Of a stretch of DNA of 50,884 bases, positions 28,207 through 42,422 are shown one piece after another. The position numbers were made by a program, and so were the translations under genes. A model generated the notes under the pieces. It was not told where the DNA came from, made no database searches, and worked only from the letters and a program-made list of their open reading frames with translations. Origin of the DNA: Acidobacteriota bacterium (lineage in GTDB: Bacteria > Actinomycetota > Acidimicrobiia > Acidimicrobiales > Ilumatobacteraceae). Where the stretch lies: positions 1 through 50,884 of the forward strand of contig JAGWXX010000006.1 of the NCBI GenBank assembly GCA_018969685.1, written 5' to 3'. The first letter of the stretch is position 1, and the number at the start of each line of letters is the position of its first letter.

Positions 28207-29316
28207 CTAGGTTTGCGGGCCCCCGCTGGACCGTCGCCACCGGAGGTAGGCCTCCATGAACTCGTCGAGGTCGCCGTCGAGCACCGCCGCGACGTTGCCG
28301 CTCTCGGTGTCGGTGCGCAGGTCCTTCACCATCTGGTACGGCTGCAGCACGTACGAGCGGATCTGGCTGCCCCAGCCCACGGTCGCCTGCGCGCCGGCGA
28401 TGCGTCGCATCTCCTCCTCGCGCTCCTCCTCCACCTTCGCGGCGATCATCGTCTTGAGACGCTTCATCGCGTTCTCCCGGTTCTGCAGCTGCGACCGTTC
28501 CTGCTGCGACGACGCCACGAGCCCCGTCGGCTCGTGGATCAGGCGCACCGCCGACGACGTCTTGTTCACGTGCTGCCCGCCCGCACCCGACGCGCGGAAG
28601 ACCTCCATGCGGATGTCGCCCTCGTTCACCTCGACGTCCGGCTCGTCGAGCACCGGCCACACCTGCACGCTCGCGAAGCTCGTCTGGCGGCGGCCCTGGT
28701 TGTCGAATGGGCTGATGCGCACCAGGCGGTGCACGCCGCGCTCGGACGTGAGGAGCCCGTAGGCCCAGCGGCCGCGGATCGTGAAGTCGGCGGAGAGGAT
28801 GCCGGCCTCGGTGCCCTGCGACACGTCGCCGATCTCGACGTCGAAGCCGCGGCGCTCCGCCCACCGCGCGTACATGCGCAGCAGGATCTCGCTCCAGTCC
28901 TGGGCGTCCACGCCGCCGTCCTTCGCGTTGATCTGCACGATCGCGTCGGCGACGTCGTGCGGGCCGGTGAAGAGGCTGCGCAGCTCGAGGTCGTCCAGCG
29001 ACCTGCGCGCGGCCGCGATGCCGGCGTCGAGCTCCGGCTCCTGCGACTCGTCGTCGGCCTCGCGGGCCATCTCGTGCAGCACCTCGAGGTCCTCGACCGA
29101 CCGCTCCAGCCGCGCGAACCCGTCCAGGTCGTCGCGGAGGCCGGAGTACTCGCTGTTCACGCGCTTGGCGTGCTCCTGGTCGTCCCAGAGGTCGGGACGC
29201 GCCACCTCCACCTCGAGCACCGCGATGCGCGAGCGCGCCTCGTCGATCTTCAGGTATGCGCGGGCCTCGTCCACCCGACGGCGCACCTCGGCGAGGTCGG
29301 TCGTGAAGTCGCGCAC
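28207..29316 (-). CDS. prfB: Peptide chain release factor 2
   Basis: The 369-residue class I release factor has the RF2 tripeptide SPF (RISPFDNQGRRQTSFASV), which recognises UGA and UAA, and the catalytic GGQ in ASGAGGQHVNKTSSAVRL. The reading frame is continuous from the GTG start, so the programmed +1 frameshift of E. coli prfB is absent. It starts 10 bases after the secA stop and is followed by ftsE, giving the order secA-prfB-ftsE-ftsX. No smpB follows ftsX, unlike many Gram-positive genomes. Confidence 0.96.
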   Translation of the reverse strand: MRDFTTDLAEVRRRVDEARAYLKIDEARSRIAVLEVEVARPDLWDDQEHAKRVNSEYSGLRDDLDGFARLERSVEDLEVLHEMAREADDESQEPELDAGIAAARRSLDDLELRSLFTGPHDVADAIVQINAKDGGVDAQDWSEILLRMYARWAERRGFDVEIGDVSQGTEAGILSADFTIRGRWAYGLLTSERGVHRLVRISPFDNQGRRQTSFASVQVWPVLDEPDVEVNEGDIRMEVFRASGAGGQHVNKTSSAVRLIHEPTGLVASSQQERSQLQNRENAMKRLKTMIAAKVEEEREEEMRRIAGAQATVGWGSQIRSYVLQPYQMVKDLRTDTESGNVAAVLDGDLDEFMEAYLRWRRSSGGPQT

Positions 29317-29326
29317 GGTCGTGGCC

Positions 29327-32074
<2,748 letters not shown>

Positions 32075-32084
32075 GCCGCTGGCC

Positions 32085-32090
32085 AGCCTA
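32085..32090 (-). promoter_or_regulatory. Putative -10 (TAGGCT) for secA, overlapping the comF stop codon
   Basis: TAGGCT on the minus strand, whose first three bases are the comF TAG stop, with a 10-base spacer to ATG 32074. The spacer is longer than in the other leaderless candidates, so a very short leader is more likely. Confidence 0.35.
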
Positions 32091-32675
32091 CCGTCGGCTT
32101 CCGAGCGGGACCGTGGCGGCCACCGCCACGCACGACACGCCGTCGGCTCCGGCTGCGAGCAGCGCCGCGCGCGCGGCACGGAGCGTCGCACCCGTGGTGA
32201 CGACGTCGTCGACCACGAGCACCCGCACGCCGCGCAGGTCGCGTCGCGCCGCGAAGCGCGGACCGCGGAGCCGTTCGGCCCTCGACGCGCCGGTCTGCAC
32301 CGTGGCGTCGCACCGCGCGAGCAACGGGCGGGCGCGAAGGCCGAGCCGCGCAGCGACGTGCCGGGCGAGGAGCGGCGCATGGTCGATGCCGCGGGCGGCG
32401 ACGCGTCCTCGGTCGGATGGCGGCCAGGTCACGACGTCGGCGCGCGGCATCCCGGTCGCAACCGCCGCAACCGCCTCCGCGAGCACGCCGGCGACCGGCG
32501 ACTGGCGCCCGTACTTCAGCGCAACCACGAGGCTGCGCACCGTCCCGTCGTACGCGACCGCCGCAGGGAACGGCGCACCGTGCGGCCGTGGGGAGCAGAG
32601 CAGCACGGTTCGACACTGGGCGCACGCGCCGCGCGCAACCGTGCCGCACGCCGCGCAGCGCCGGGTCAGCAGCAC
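32088..32675 (-). CDS. comF: ComF-family phosphoribosyltransferase-like protein
   Basis: The 195-residue protein begins with a zinc ribbon ([15 protein letters not shown]), then [24 protein letters not shown], typical of ComF, and a PRTase PRPP loop [19 protein letters not shown]. ComF proteins support DNA uptake in competent bacteria, but orphan homologues are widespread and their activity is unclear. The track ORF reaches 33092, yet only the part from about 32675 shows family sequence. I start at GTG 32675, just before the first zinc Cys, since the region upstream encodes the divergent gene. Ribosome-binding evidence is weak. Confidence 0.78.
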   Translation of the reverse strand: MLLTRRCAACGTVARGACAQCRTVLLCSPRPHGAPFPAAVAYDGTVRSLVVALKYGRQSPVAGVLAEAVAAVATGMPRADVVTWPPSDRGRVAARGIDHAPLLARHVAARLGLRARPLLARCDATVQTGASRAERLRGPRFAARRDLRGVRVLVVDDVVTTGATLRAARAALLAAGADGVSCVAVAATVPLGSRR

Positions 32676-32697
32676 GCCCGAAATCCCCGGCGCGAAG

Positions 32698-32703
32698 TAG
32701 CGT
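32698..32703 (+). promoter_or_regulatory. Putative -10 (TAGCGT) for a leaderless YczE-like gene
   Basis: TAGCGT with a 6-base spacer to GTG 32710 and no Shine-Dalgarno site. Confidence 0.5.
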
Positions 32704-32709
32704 GCGGCA

Positions 32710-33390
32710 GTGGCCGAAGCGATCCCGCAGCCGTTCCGTGCATCGTTCGTGGCGTCGCTCGCCGACCGTGGCGTGCAGCGCACCGTGCGATGTGTGGGCG
32801 GACTCGTGCTGTTCGGCGGCGGCGTCGGGCTGCAGAAGCAGGCGGCGCTCGGCCTTCCTCCGTGGGACGTCTTCCACGAGGGCTTCTCGGAGACGATCGG
32901 CTGGCCGTTCGGCCGCGCGCTCATCCTCACCAGCTTCATCGTGCTGCTGCTGTGGATCCCCCTGCGCCAGCGCCCCGGCCTCGGGACGCTGCTCAACGCC
33001 GTGGAGATCGGACTCGTCGCCGACGTCATCATCGCCCACGTCCCGCAGCCGGACGCGCTCGGTCTGCGCATCGCCATGATGGCGACGGGCATCGCCCTGG
33101 TGGGCGTCGGATCGGGGTTCTACATCGGCTCGGGGCTCGGACCCGGCCCACGGGACGGGTTGATGACCGGACTCGCGGCACGGGGATGGCGCGTGTCGCG
33201 CGCGCGCACGTCGGTGGAGGTCGCGGTGCTGCTGATCGGCTGGCTGCTCGGCGGTTCGGTCGGCGCCGGCACGCTGGTCTTCGCCGTCGTGATCGGACCG
33301 ATCGTGCAGCGCACGATCCCCGCGCTCAGCATCCGCCCGGCCGGTCCGCCGCCCCCGGGCGCGGACGACCGCGCCCCGTGGACGGAGTGA
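32710..33390 (+). CDS. YczE/YitT-like integral membrane protein
   Basis: The 226-residue protein has about five membrane helices. The blocks LFGGGVGLQKQAALGLPPWDVFHEGFSETIGWPFG and GSGFYIGSGLGPGPRDGLMTGLAARG are characteristic of the YczE group (COG2364). Function is unknown; family members have been tied to secondary-metabolite loci only by neighbourhood. The C-terminal 25 residues are Pro/Asp-rich and probably cytoplasmic. GTG 32710 is supported by TAGCGT 6 bases upstream. It is divergent from comF and ends 6 bases from the convergent sahH stop. Confidence 0.75.
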   Translation: MAEAIPQPFRASFVASLADRGVQRTVRCVGGLVLFGGGVGLQKQAALGLPPWDVFHEGFSETIGWPFGRALILTSFIVLLLWIPLRQRPGLGTLLNAVEIGLVADVIIAHVPQPDALGLRIAMMATGIALVGVGSGFYIGSGLGPGPRDGLMTGLAARGWRVSRARTSVEVAVLLIGWLLGGSVGAGTLVFAVVIGPIVQRTIPALSIRPAGPPPPGADDRAPWTE

Positions 33391-33396
33391 CCCCGC

Positions 33397-34845
<1,449 letters not shown>

Positions 34846-34872
34846 GCACGCTCCTTCTCAGGCCGGTCACCG

Positions 34873-34878
34873 ACTGTA
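34873..34878 (-). promoter_or_regulatory. Putative -10 (TACAGT) of sahH
   Basis: TACAGT on the minus strand, 27 bases before the sahH ATG and just downstream of a hairpin, giving a short leader that holds the GAAGGAG Shine-Dalgarno site. Confidence 0.4.
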
Positions 34879-34881
34879 CCG

Positions 34882-34914
34882 CACGGTGCACCGGCGAACC
34901 GGTGCCGCACCGTG
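34882..34914 (-). terminator. Hairpin between the Trm112 gene and sahH
   Basis: Nested inverted repeats: GCACCGG / CCGGTGC around a 4-base loop (TTCG on the transcribed minus strand), extended by CACGGT / ACCGTG with a 3-base bulge. It lies 12 bases beyond the Trm112 stop, consistent with termination, though without a T-tract. Confidence 0.5.
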
Positions 34915-34925
34915 GCAGGCGCGCG

Positions 34926-35147
34926 TCAGCCGTGCGCAGCGGCCCGGCGCACGGCGTCATCGTGCGCCGCAGCGTCGAGGACGGTGGACTCGCCGACCAG
35001 CATGACGGGGATCCCGTCGCGCACGTCGTAGCGGCGGCGCAGGCGCGGGTTGTAGAGGAACTCCCCGCCGGCGTCGTCGACGTACAGCAGCGCGCCCTTG
35101 TCCTCCGGGCACGCGAGGATGGCGAGCAGCGCGGGATCGAGTGCCAC
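34926..35147 (-). CDS. Trm112 family protein
   Basis: The 73-residue protein matches bacterial Trm112/YcaR-like small proteins: DPALLAILACPEDKGALLYVDD, then LYNPRLRRRYDVRDGIPVMLVGES. Eukaryotic Trm112 activates methyltransferases. The bacterial proteins are short zinc-ribbon-like polypeptides of uncertain role. Only one Cys (CPEDKG) remains of the zinc ligands, as in many actinobacterial members. GTG 35147 is chosen because TACCAT lies exactly 6 bases upstream; the long ORF to 36617 is out-of-frame shadow over manB. It lies between manB and sahH on the same strand. Confidence 0.82.
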   Translation of the reverse strand: MALDPALLAILACPEDKGALLYVDDAGGEFLYNPRLRRRYDVRDGIPVMLVGESTVLDAAAHDDAVRRAAAHG

Positions 35148-35153
35148 GCCGCG

Positions 35154-35159
35154 ATGGTA
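35154..35159 (-). promoter_or_regulatory. Putative -10 (TACCAT) for the leaderless Trm112 gene
   Basis: TACCAT on the minus strand with a 6-base spacer to GTG 35147. It decides the start of this short gene. Confidence 0.5.
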
Positions 35160-35170
35160 CAGGTGGGCGG

Positions 35171-36526
35171 CTAGCGGCCGCCGACGACCGCGAGCACCTC
35201 GGCGGTGCGCGCGTCGCACTCGGCGCGGTTCGGCGCCTCGAGGTTGAGGCGCAGCAGCGGCTCGGTGTTCGAGGCCCTCACGTTGAACCACCACGGCCCG
35301 CAATCGACGGTCAGGCCGTCCAGGCGGTCCTGCGTGTGCGACGACCAGTGCCGCGCGACGCGCTCCAGCACCGCGGGGATGTCGTCGACCACCGTGTTGA
35401 TCTCGCCGCTCGCCTCGTAGCGCTCGTAGGGACGGCGGAGCTCGGAGAGCGGCTGCCCGCCGCGCAGCATCTCCCCGAGGATGCCCATCGTGGCGACGAG
35501 CCCGCTGTCGGCCCGGTAGTTGCCGGCGAAGTAGTAGTGGCCGGAGTGCTCCCCGGCGAACACGGCACCCGTGTCCGCCATGACCTGCTTGATGAAGCTG
35601 TGCCCGTTCTTCGTGCGCACGCCGGTGCCGCCGTGCTCGGCGATGACCTCGCGGACGGCGCGCGAGCAGATGAGGTTGTAGAGCACCGTCGCGCCCGGCT
35701 GCTGGCGGAGGAACCGCACGGCGAGCATCGCCGTCGTCGTGCTGCCCGACATGCCGCGCCCCTGCTCGTCGACGAGGAACACGCGGTCGGCGTCGCCGTC
35801 GAAGGCGAGCCCGACGTCGAACCCGCCTGCGAGCACGCGCTCGCGCAGGTCGCGCTGGTTCTCGGGCTGCAGCGGGTCGGCCGGGTGGTTGGGGAACGTG
35901 CCGTCGAGCTCGGGATACATCACCTCGAGGTCGAAGCCCTGCAGCCTCTCGAAGACCGCGGGGACCACGAGCCCGCCCATGCCGTTGGCCGTGTCGGCGA
36001 CCACGCGGAGCCGGCGCCCCGTGTCGCCCGCGAGGAAGCCGACGACGTGGTCCGCGAACTCGGCGAGCAGCGTGACGCGGGAGAGGGTGCCCGACCTGGG
36101 CGCGGCGGCAGGACCGCGGCCCTCGAGCACGTCGGCCGCGGTGCGCTGCATGTCGCGCAGGCCGCTGTCGATGCCCACCGAGCGCGCACCCGCGAGGCAC
36201 ATCTTGATGCCGTTGTACTGGGCGGGGTTGTGCGACGCCGTGAACATCGCCCCCGGCGCGTCGAGACGACCGGACGCGAAGTAGAGCAGGTCGCTCGACG
36301 CGAGGCCGATGTCGACGACGTCGGCGCCGTGCGCCATCGCACCGCGGACGAACGCGTCGACGAGCTCCGGCCCGCTCGGGCGCATGTCGCGGCCGACCAC
36401 GATCCTCGGCGCCCCCGTGAAGCGCGCGAACGCGACGCCGAATGCGTGGGCCGCATCCGCGTCGAGCTGGTCGGGGACGGTGCCCCGGACGTCGTACGCC
36501 TTGACGATCGCCTGGAGATCCGGCAC
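35171..36526 (-). CDS. manB: Phosphomannomutase/phosphoglucomutase
   Basis: The 451-residue alpha-D-phosphohexomutase has four domains with VKAYDVRGTVPDQL at the N-terminus, the phosphoserine loop MFTASHNPAQYNGIKM, the metal loop LAFDGDADRVFLVDEQG, the sugar loop GEHSGHYYF and the phosphate-binding RASNTEPLLRLNLEA. It interconverts mannose-6-phosphate and mannose-1-phosphate for GDP-mannose, which the dehydratase gene at the right end of the window would use. I choose GTG 36526, with TAGCCT 8 bases upstream; the 1203-residue ORF joins it to shadow sequence. Confidence 0.93.
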   Translation of the reverse strand: MPDLQAIVKAYDVRGTVPDQLDADAAHAFGVAFARFTGAPRIVVGRDMRPSGPELVDAFVRGAMAHGADVVDIGLASSDLLYFASGRLDAPGAMFTASHNPAQYNGIKMCLAGARSVGIDSGLRDMQRTAADVLEGRGPAAAPRSGTLSRVTLLAEFADHVVGFLAGDTGRRLRVVADTANGMGGLVVPAVFERLQGFDLEVMYPELDGTFPNHPADPLQPENQRDLRERVLAGGFDVGLAFDGDADRVFLVDEQGRGMSGSTTTAMLAVRFLRQQPGATVLYNLICSRAVREVIAEHGGTGVRTKNGHSFIKQVMADTGAVFAGEHSGHYYFAGNYRADSGLVATMGILGEMLRGGQPLSELRRPYERYEASGEINTVVDDIPAVLERVARHWSSHTQDRLDGLTVDCGPWWFNVRASNTEPLLRLNLEAPNRAECDARTAEVLAVVGGR

Positions 36527-36534
36527 GGATCCGG

Positions 36535-36540
36535 AGGCTA
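36535..36540 (-). promoter_or_regulatory. Putative -10 (TAGCCT) for manB, overlapping the upstream stop codon
   Basis: TAGCCT on the minus strand, whose first three bases are the TAG stop of the PTPS-related gene, with an 8-base spacer to GTG 36526. Confidence 0.45.
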
Positions 36541-38961
36541 CCGACGCCTGCGGCGCGCCCGGATGCCGACCGCGGACAGGACGATCGCACCTGCGAAGGT
36601 CGTCGCGTACGACGCACGGTCGCGCAGCGACGGACCGAACTCGAGACGGACGTCCCGTTCCGTCGGCACGACGACCATCATGTTCGGGGCCGCGCGCCAG
36701 GGGCCGAGCGCACCGTCGGCGCGCCAGTTGGGGAAGTAGCTCACGCGGACCAGCACGGGGACGCCGGTGCGGTCGACCGAGAACGACACCGACTCGCGGC
36801 CGACCACGACGTCCGACACCTCCACGTTCGGCAGGCGGACCGGCTCGATCCTCGTAGCCGGCACCACCACGTCCACGCTGCGCCACGATTCTCCCGGCAG
36901 CCCTTCGCGGCGCGCCTCGTCCACCACGGCACCGACGCGCTGCCACGAATCCGGGCCGCCGTCGACGGGCCGGGCCGACCAGTCCCCCGGATTCTGGAAC
37001 CAGCTCGTGCCGACCTCGAGCCAGCGCTCGCGCGGGTCGCCGGGACGGTGCTCGACGTCCACGGGCTGCACGTCGAGCGGCACCACCAGCTCGGTGCCCC
37101 CGACCTCGAACACGCGCCACGGCCCCGCCGACGCGACCTCGACGAGTCCGTCGACGCCGCGCGCCGCCGCGACGGCCTCGGGCGTGAAGCCGAGGAAGTA
37201 GCGCACGCCGAGCTCGCGCAGGTACCGCACGCCGCGCTGGGCGTCGTTGTCGTCGTAGCGGAGCTCGCGAACGGGGTTGCTGCTCTGCTTCGACATCGCC
37301 GCAGCCGCGATGAAGTGGTACGGCGTCGTCCCCGACGCCTCGAAGAAGAGCCCCTCCATCGATCCGATGCAGCCGTCGGTCCAGAACGGCAGGAGCATGA
37401 GGCCCATGGTCGTGCCGTACGCGTTCGTGGCGGAGTTGTTCTCCCACAGTGCGCGACCGCAGCCGTGCGACGGATCGGCGCCGAGCCCTGCCATCGTCTG
37501 CACCACGTCGTGGTACTCGCCGTAGGCGGACTTGCCCTCGTAGCCGGAGAAGTTCCAGCGCGCCCAGCCGTCGACGAACCCGTCGTTCGACGACTTCGTC
37601 GAGAACGGTCCCCACTGGTAGCGGCTGGTGCCGTCGGCTGCCGCCACCGTCCGGCCGAACGGCAGCTCCTGGAAGCGGAACCCGATGGCCAGCGCCGTCA
37701 CGATCGCGAATGCGGCGAGGAAGCCGACGGTGAACCACGGCTTGTCGTCGACGCGCGGCGGGCGCACGACGACCGTCCGCACGACGGGCGCCTCTGGCGC
37801 GACCGGCTCGGGATCGGGGATCTGCACCTCGCGATCGAGCATCAGCGACCGCACGAGGAATGCGCACGCTGCGACGCATCCCTGCGCGAACAGCAGGTAC
37901 CGCACGAGATAGAGGAACGGCAGCACCCTGGGGTTCCACAGCAGCCCGATGACGGGCAGGCTCTCGCGCGCGACCCACACCGCCGCCGCCAGGACCGCGG
38001 CGTACACCGACAGCCATGCACCGACTCGGCTGCGCCGCCGGATGAACGAGGCGGCACCGACGACCGCGAGCACGGTGATCAGCGCGTCGAGCGACGGGTG
38101 CAGCGGGAAGAACATCTTCCAGAACGAGTCGGTCGCGCCGCTCGGCCGCGGCTCGTACTTCATGTCGGTCATGTAGGCGTGGTTCGAGACGAACGGCAGC
38201 ACCCAGAACGCCGACAACAGCGTGCCGAACAGGATCGTGCCCGCGCCGAAGCGCAGGGCCTGCCGGTTCGGCCAGAACGGCAGCATCAAGGCGACGCCGC
38301 CGAACACGAAGAGCAGCACGATGCCGTGGCTCAGCGCGGACAGCGCGAGCACCACCGATGCAAGAACCATCCCGCGACCCGTCTCGAGCCCGCGGACCAC
38401 CAGGCCGAGCGCGAGCATCGCCAGCGCGAGCGCGATCGCGAAGGAGTACTCGCCCGCCATCGTCGAGGCGATGTTGCCGCCGTAGATGGTGAAGCTCTCG
38501 TCGAAGAGGAAGATCGTCGACGCGACCGCGAACGCCTCCGGCACCGGGAACGGCAGCCGCGCGAGCCGCCCGAAGCGCCACGCGCACCACGGCAGCGCCA
38601 CCGGTCCCGCGACGGCGACGATCTTCATCGCGACGCCGTACGGCACCAGGGCGTCGAGCGCCACGATCGCCAGCGCCGGCACCACCATGTAGAAGCGGTA
38701 CGTCGGCAGGCCCGCGTACCAGTCCATGCTCCACCCCGTGAGCCGCGGCAGGAGGTGGTCGCGCAGGTAGGCGGGCCCCCACACGTGGGCGCCGAAGTCG
38801 CCGCCGGTGGGCGTGTTGTCCGCGACGATCAGGCGCGGGTGCAGCGACAGCAGCACCGCGAGCATCGCGCCGCCGACCGTGACGACCGTGGCGAACCGCT
38901 GCCAGTAGCGGGAGGCCGGCGTCCCCGCCACGGGCGTGGGATCGGATGTGTCGGCCTCCAC
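36538..38961 (-). CDS. Large polytopic membrane protein, 6-pyruvoyl-tetrahydropterin-synthase-related
   Basis: The 807-residue protein has a membrane helix at about residues 25-42, then an extracytoplasmic motif NTPTGGDFGAHVWGPAYLRDHLLPR characteristic of PTPS-related (PF10131-type) membrane proteins. About ten further helices follow up to about residue 445, then a large soluble C-terminal part (about 445-770) and a last helix with a basic RARRRRR tail. The architecture resembles GT-C-like glycosyltransferases using polyprenyl-linked sugars, but activity is unproven. Adjacent manB supports a glycoconjugate role. GTG 38961 is chosen for the TAGGCT 8 bases upstream. Confidence 0.68.
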   Translation of the reverse strand: MEADTSDPTPVAGTPASRYWQRFATVVTVGGAMLAVLLSLHPRLIVADNTPTGGDFGAHVWGPAYLRDHLLPRLTGWSMDWYAGLPTYRFYMVVPALAIVALDALVPYGVAMKIVAVAGPVALPWCAWRFGRLARLPFPVPEAFAVASTIFLFDESFTIYGGNIASTMAGEYSFAIALALAMLALGLVVRGLETGRGMVLASVVLALSALSHGIVLLFVFGGVALMLPFWPNRQALRFGAGTILFGTLLSAFWVLPFVSNHAYMTDMKYEPRPSGATDSFWKMFFPLHPSLDALITVLAVVGAASFIRRRSRVGAWLSVYAAVLAAAVWVARESLPVIGLLWNPRVLPFLYLVRYLLFAQGCVAACAFLVRSLMLDREVQIPDPEPVAPEAPVVRTVVVRPPRVDDKPWFTVGFLAAFAIVTALAIGFRFQELPFGRTVAAADGTSRYQWGPFSTKSSNDGFVDGWARWNFSGYEGKSAYGEYHDVVQTMAGLGADPSHGCGRALWENNSATNAYGTTMGLMLLPFWTDGCIGSMEGLFFEASGTTPYHFIAAAAMSKQSSNPVRELRYDDNDAQRGVRYLRELGVRYFLGFTPEAVAAARGVDGLVEVASAGPWRVFEVGGTELVVPLDVQPVDVEHRPGDPRERWLEVGTSWFQNPGDWSARPVDGGPDSWQRVGAVVDEARREGLPGESWRSVDVVVPATRIEPVRLPNVEVSDVVVGRESVSFSVDRTGVPVLVRVSYFPNWRADGALGPWRAAPNMMVVVPTERDVRLEFGPSLRDRASYATTFAGAIVLSAVGIRARRRRR

Positions 38962-38969
38962 GCTCGGCG

Positions 38970-38975
38970 AGCCTA
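38970..38975 (-). promoter_or_regulatory. Putative -10 (TAGGCT) for the leaderless PTPS-related gene
   Basis: TAGGCT on the minus strand, 8 bases before GTG 38961. Confidence 0.45.
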
Positions 38976-38983
38976 CGCCCCGG

Positions 38984-39724
38984 TCAGAGCAGCACGACGA
39001 GCAACAGGCCCGTCGCATTGAACGCGACGTGCGCCGCCACCGCCATCCCGAGCCGGCCGGTCCGCGCCGCGCAGAGTCCGAGCACGAGCGAGAACGCGAA
39101 CAACCCGGGGAACTCCGGCGGCGAGAGGTGCACGAGCGTGAACCACGCGGCGGCAACCAGCAGCGACGCCGCTGCACCGATCCGCGGCGCGAGACCGAGC
39201 TGGATGAATCCCCGGTACACGAGTTCCTCCACGACCGGCGCGCCGACGACCACGACGAGCGCGAGCAGCACGATCCACGGCCCGCTCGCCATGTCCGCGA
39301 GTCCCCGCGCCCGCTCCTCCACGCGCTCGGCGCTGAACGAGTCCGGAAAGAGCCGCGTGAAGGGAAGGGTCACCAACGGGACGAGGACCAGCTGCGACGC
39401 CACCCCGATCGGCAGTCCGAGCAGGTCGATCCACCTCGCGCGCAGGCCGAAGTCGCGCGCCCACGATCCCGTGCCGCGCGCGCGGGACACCAGGACGAGC
39501 GCCACGAGGGCGGGGATCCACAGCGCCGCTGCCGACGCCGACACCACCCAGGTGGGCATCTCCAGCGGATCCGTGTCCCCGTGGCCCGCGGCGATCACCA
39601 CGACGGCGCCGATGACGTTGCCCGCGAGCCACCCGGCGAGCCACGTGCCGACGACGAGGGGGACGGAAAACCCCCGCTGCGCGGGGCGGGCGGGCGGGAC
39701 CGCCGGCGGCGGCCAGACGGTCAT
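38984..39724 (-). CDS. CPBP family intramembrane metalloprotease (CAAX/Abi type)
   Basis: The 246-residue membrane protein has the three CPBP motifs: APVVEELVYRGFIQLGL (EExxxR), WFTLVHLSPPEFPGLFAFSLVLG (His motif) and MAVAAHVAFNATGLL (HxxxN). These residues bind zinc in Rce1-type intramembrane proteases. A proline-rich cytoplasmic N-terminus precedes the first helix. Substrate is unknown; bacterial members process or sequester membrane proteins or confer bacteriocin immunity. ATG 39724 overlaps the DUF3499 stop as ATGA, so it is translationally coupled. CAGAAT 6 bases upstream could also serve as a -10. Confidence 0.82.
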   Translation of the reverse strand: MTVWPPPAVPPARPAQRGFSVPLVVGTWLAGWLAGNVIGAVVVIAAGHGDTDPLEMPTWVVSASAAALWIPALVALVLVSRARGTGSWARDFGLRARWIDLLGLPIGVASQLVLVPLVTLPFTRLFPDSFSAERVEERARGLADMASGPWIVLLALVVVVGAPVVEELVYRGFIQLGLAPRIGAAASLLVAAAWFTLVHLSPPEFPGLFAFSLVLGLCAARTGRLGMAVAAHVAFNATGLLLVVLL

Positions 39725-39951
39725 CCGGCGATTCTGTCGGGAAACCCGTGGCTGTGCCGGCGACGACGGTCCTCGAGGTGCCATCCCGTCGGCGCCGTCA
39801 CCCGCTCGCCGTGCTTCGGGCACAGGTCGTACGAGTGCGGGTCCGCCTCGTCCAGGAGGTCGTCAATCCAGACGACCGCACGGTTGTACTGGAACGACAA
39901 GGTGACGGTCGGCCTCGCGCTGCACGCGGTGCGAGAGCACTTCCGAGCCAC
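39721..39951 (-). CDS. DUF3499 family small cysteine-containing protein
   Basis: The 76-residue protein matches the actinobacterial DUF3499 pattern: ARKCSRTACSARPTVTLSFQYNRA, then PHSYDLCPKHGERVTAPTGW. The paired Cys/His sites (CSRTAC and CPKH) suggest a small zinc-binding domain. Function is unknown, but the gene is conserved near manB, sahH and whiB2/cofD in actinobacteria. I prefer GTG 39951, because TAGCGT lies 7 bases upstream, to the track start at ATG 39969, which would place the -10 inside the gene. The stop overlaps the CPBP protease start. Confidence 0.8.
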   Translation of the reverse strand: MARKCSRTACSARPTVTLSFQYNRAVVWIDDLLDEADPHSYDLCPKHGERVTAPTGWHLEDRRRRHSHGFPDRIAG

Positions 39952-39958
39952 GTGAAAA

Positions 39959-39964
39959 ACGCTA
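39959..39964 (-). promoter_or_regulatory. Putative -10 (TAGCGT) for the leaderless DUF3499 gene
   Basis: TAGCGT on the minus strand, 7 bases before GTG 39951. It decides the start codon. Confidence 0.5.
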
Positions 39965-40039
39965 CTCATGCTCGCGAATTGGATGGTGGATGCCCGTCAC
40001 GCGGACGGCTCCGTCGGACACCCCGGAAGTGACCGGTCG

Positions 40040-40045
40040 TAGGCT
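40040..40045 (+). promoter_or_regulatory. Putative -10 (TAGGCT) for leaderless ftsH
   Basis: TAGGCT with a 6-base spacer (GACCGC) to ATG 40052; no Shine-Dalgarno sequence is present. Confidence 0.55.
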
Positions 40046-40051
40046 GACCGC

Positions 40052-41980
<1,929 letters not shown>

Positions 41981-41987
41981 GGCGCCG

Positions 41988-42422
41988 TCAGGAGCAGGCT
42001 GGCGCGGCTCCGCCGCCGTCGCGCACCCGGGCGACCGCCGCCCACAGGTCGGCGGCGCTGACCGGGCCGAGGAACGTCGCGGCAGCGGTGCCGTCCGCAC
42101 CGGCGAGCACGAGCGACGGGACGGCGTCGATCGCGTACTTCGCGTGCAGTGCGCGCTGCGCGCCGTACTCGACCTCCTGCACCGCAACGTCGGCCGACTC
42201 GAGGACCGCCGCCTTGCGCGCGACGTCCGCGCACGTCGAGCACGTCGCAGACGTGAAGGCCACCACGAGCCACGGTGCATCCGGCCGCGCGAAGTCGGAT
42301 CGGTCGAGCCGCGACGGCAGCGCGCCGGGCGTGCGCACCGGCACGGCCGTCCGGCGCGCGAACAGGGTGCGAACCGCCAGCGCGACGGCGACGACCGCCG
42401 CGACGACCGCGAGGCGGATCAC
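41988..42422 (-). CDS. Membrane-anchored thioredoxin-like protein
   Basis: The 144-residue protein has one N-terminal membrane helix (about residues 3-22), a short linker, and a thioredoxin fold with the redox motif CSTC in AFTSATCSTCADVARK and the cis-proline region YAIDAVPSLVLAGADG. It probably faces the extracytoplasmic side and reduces or isomerises disulfides, but the partner is unknown. GTG 42422 overlaps the stop of the DUF5719 gene as GTGA, making it the third gene of the GT2-DUF5719-thioredoxin unit. Confidence 0.8.
   Translation of the reverse strand: MIRLAVVAAVVAVALAVRTLFARRTAVPVRTPGALPSRLDRSDFARPDAPWLVVAFTSATCSTCADVARKAAVLESADVAVQEVEYGAQRALHAKYAIDAVPSLVLAGADGTAAATFLGPVSAADLWAAVARVRDGGGAAPACS

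Noticed and set aside
28207-29316. Programmed +1 frameshift in prfB
   Set aside because: The reading frame is uninterrupted from the GTG start through SPF and GGQ, as expected for actinobacteria.
34846-34925. SAH riboswitch upstream of sahH
   Set aside because: The conserved core of the SAH riboswitch is not present; the segment is a simple nested hairpin followed by a -10-like TACAGT.
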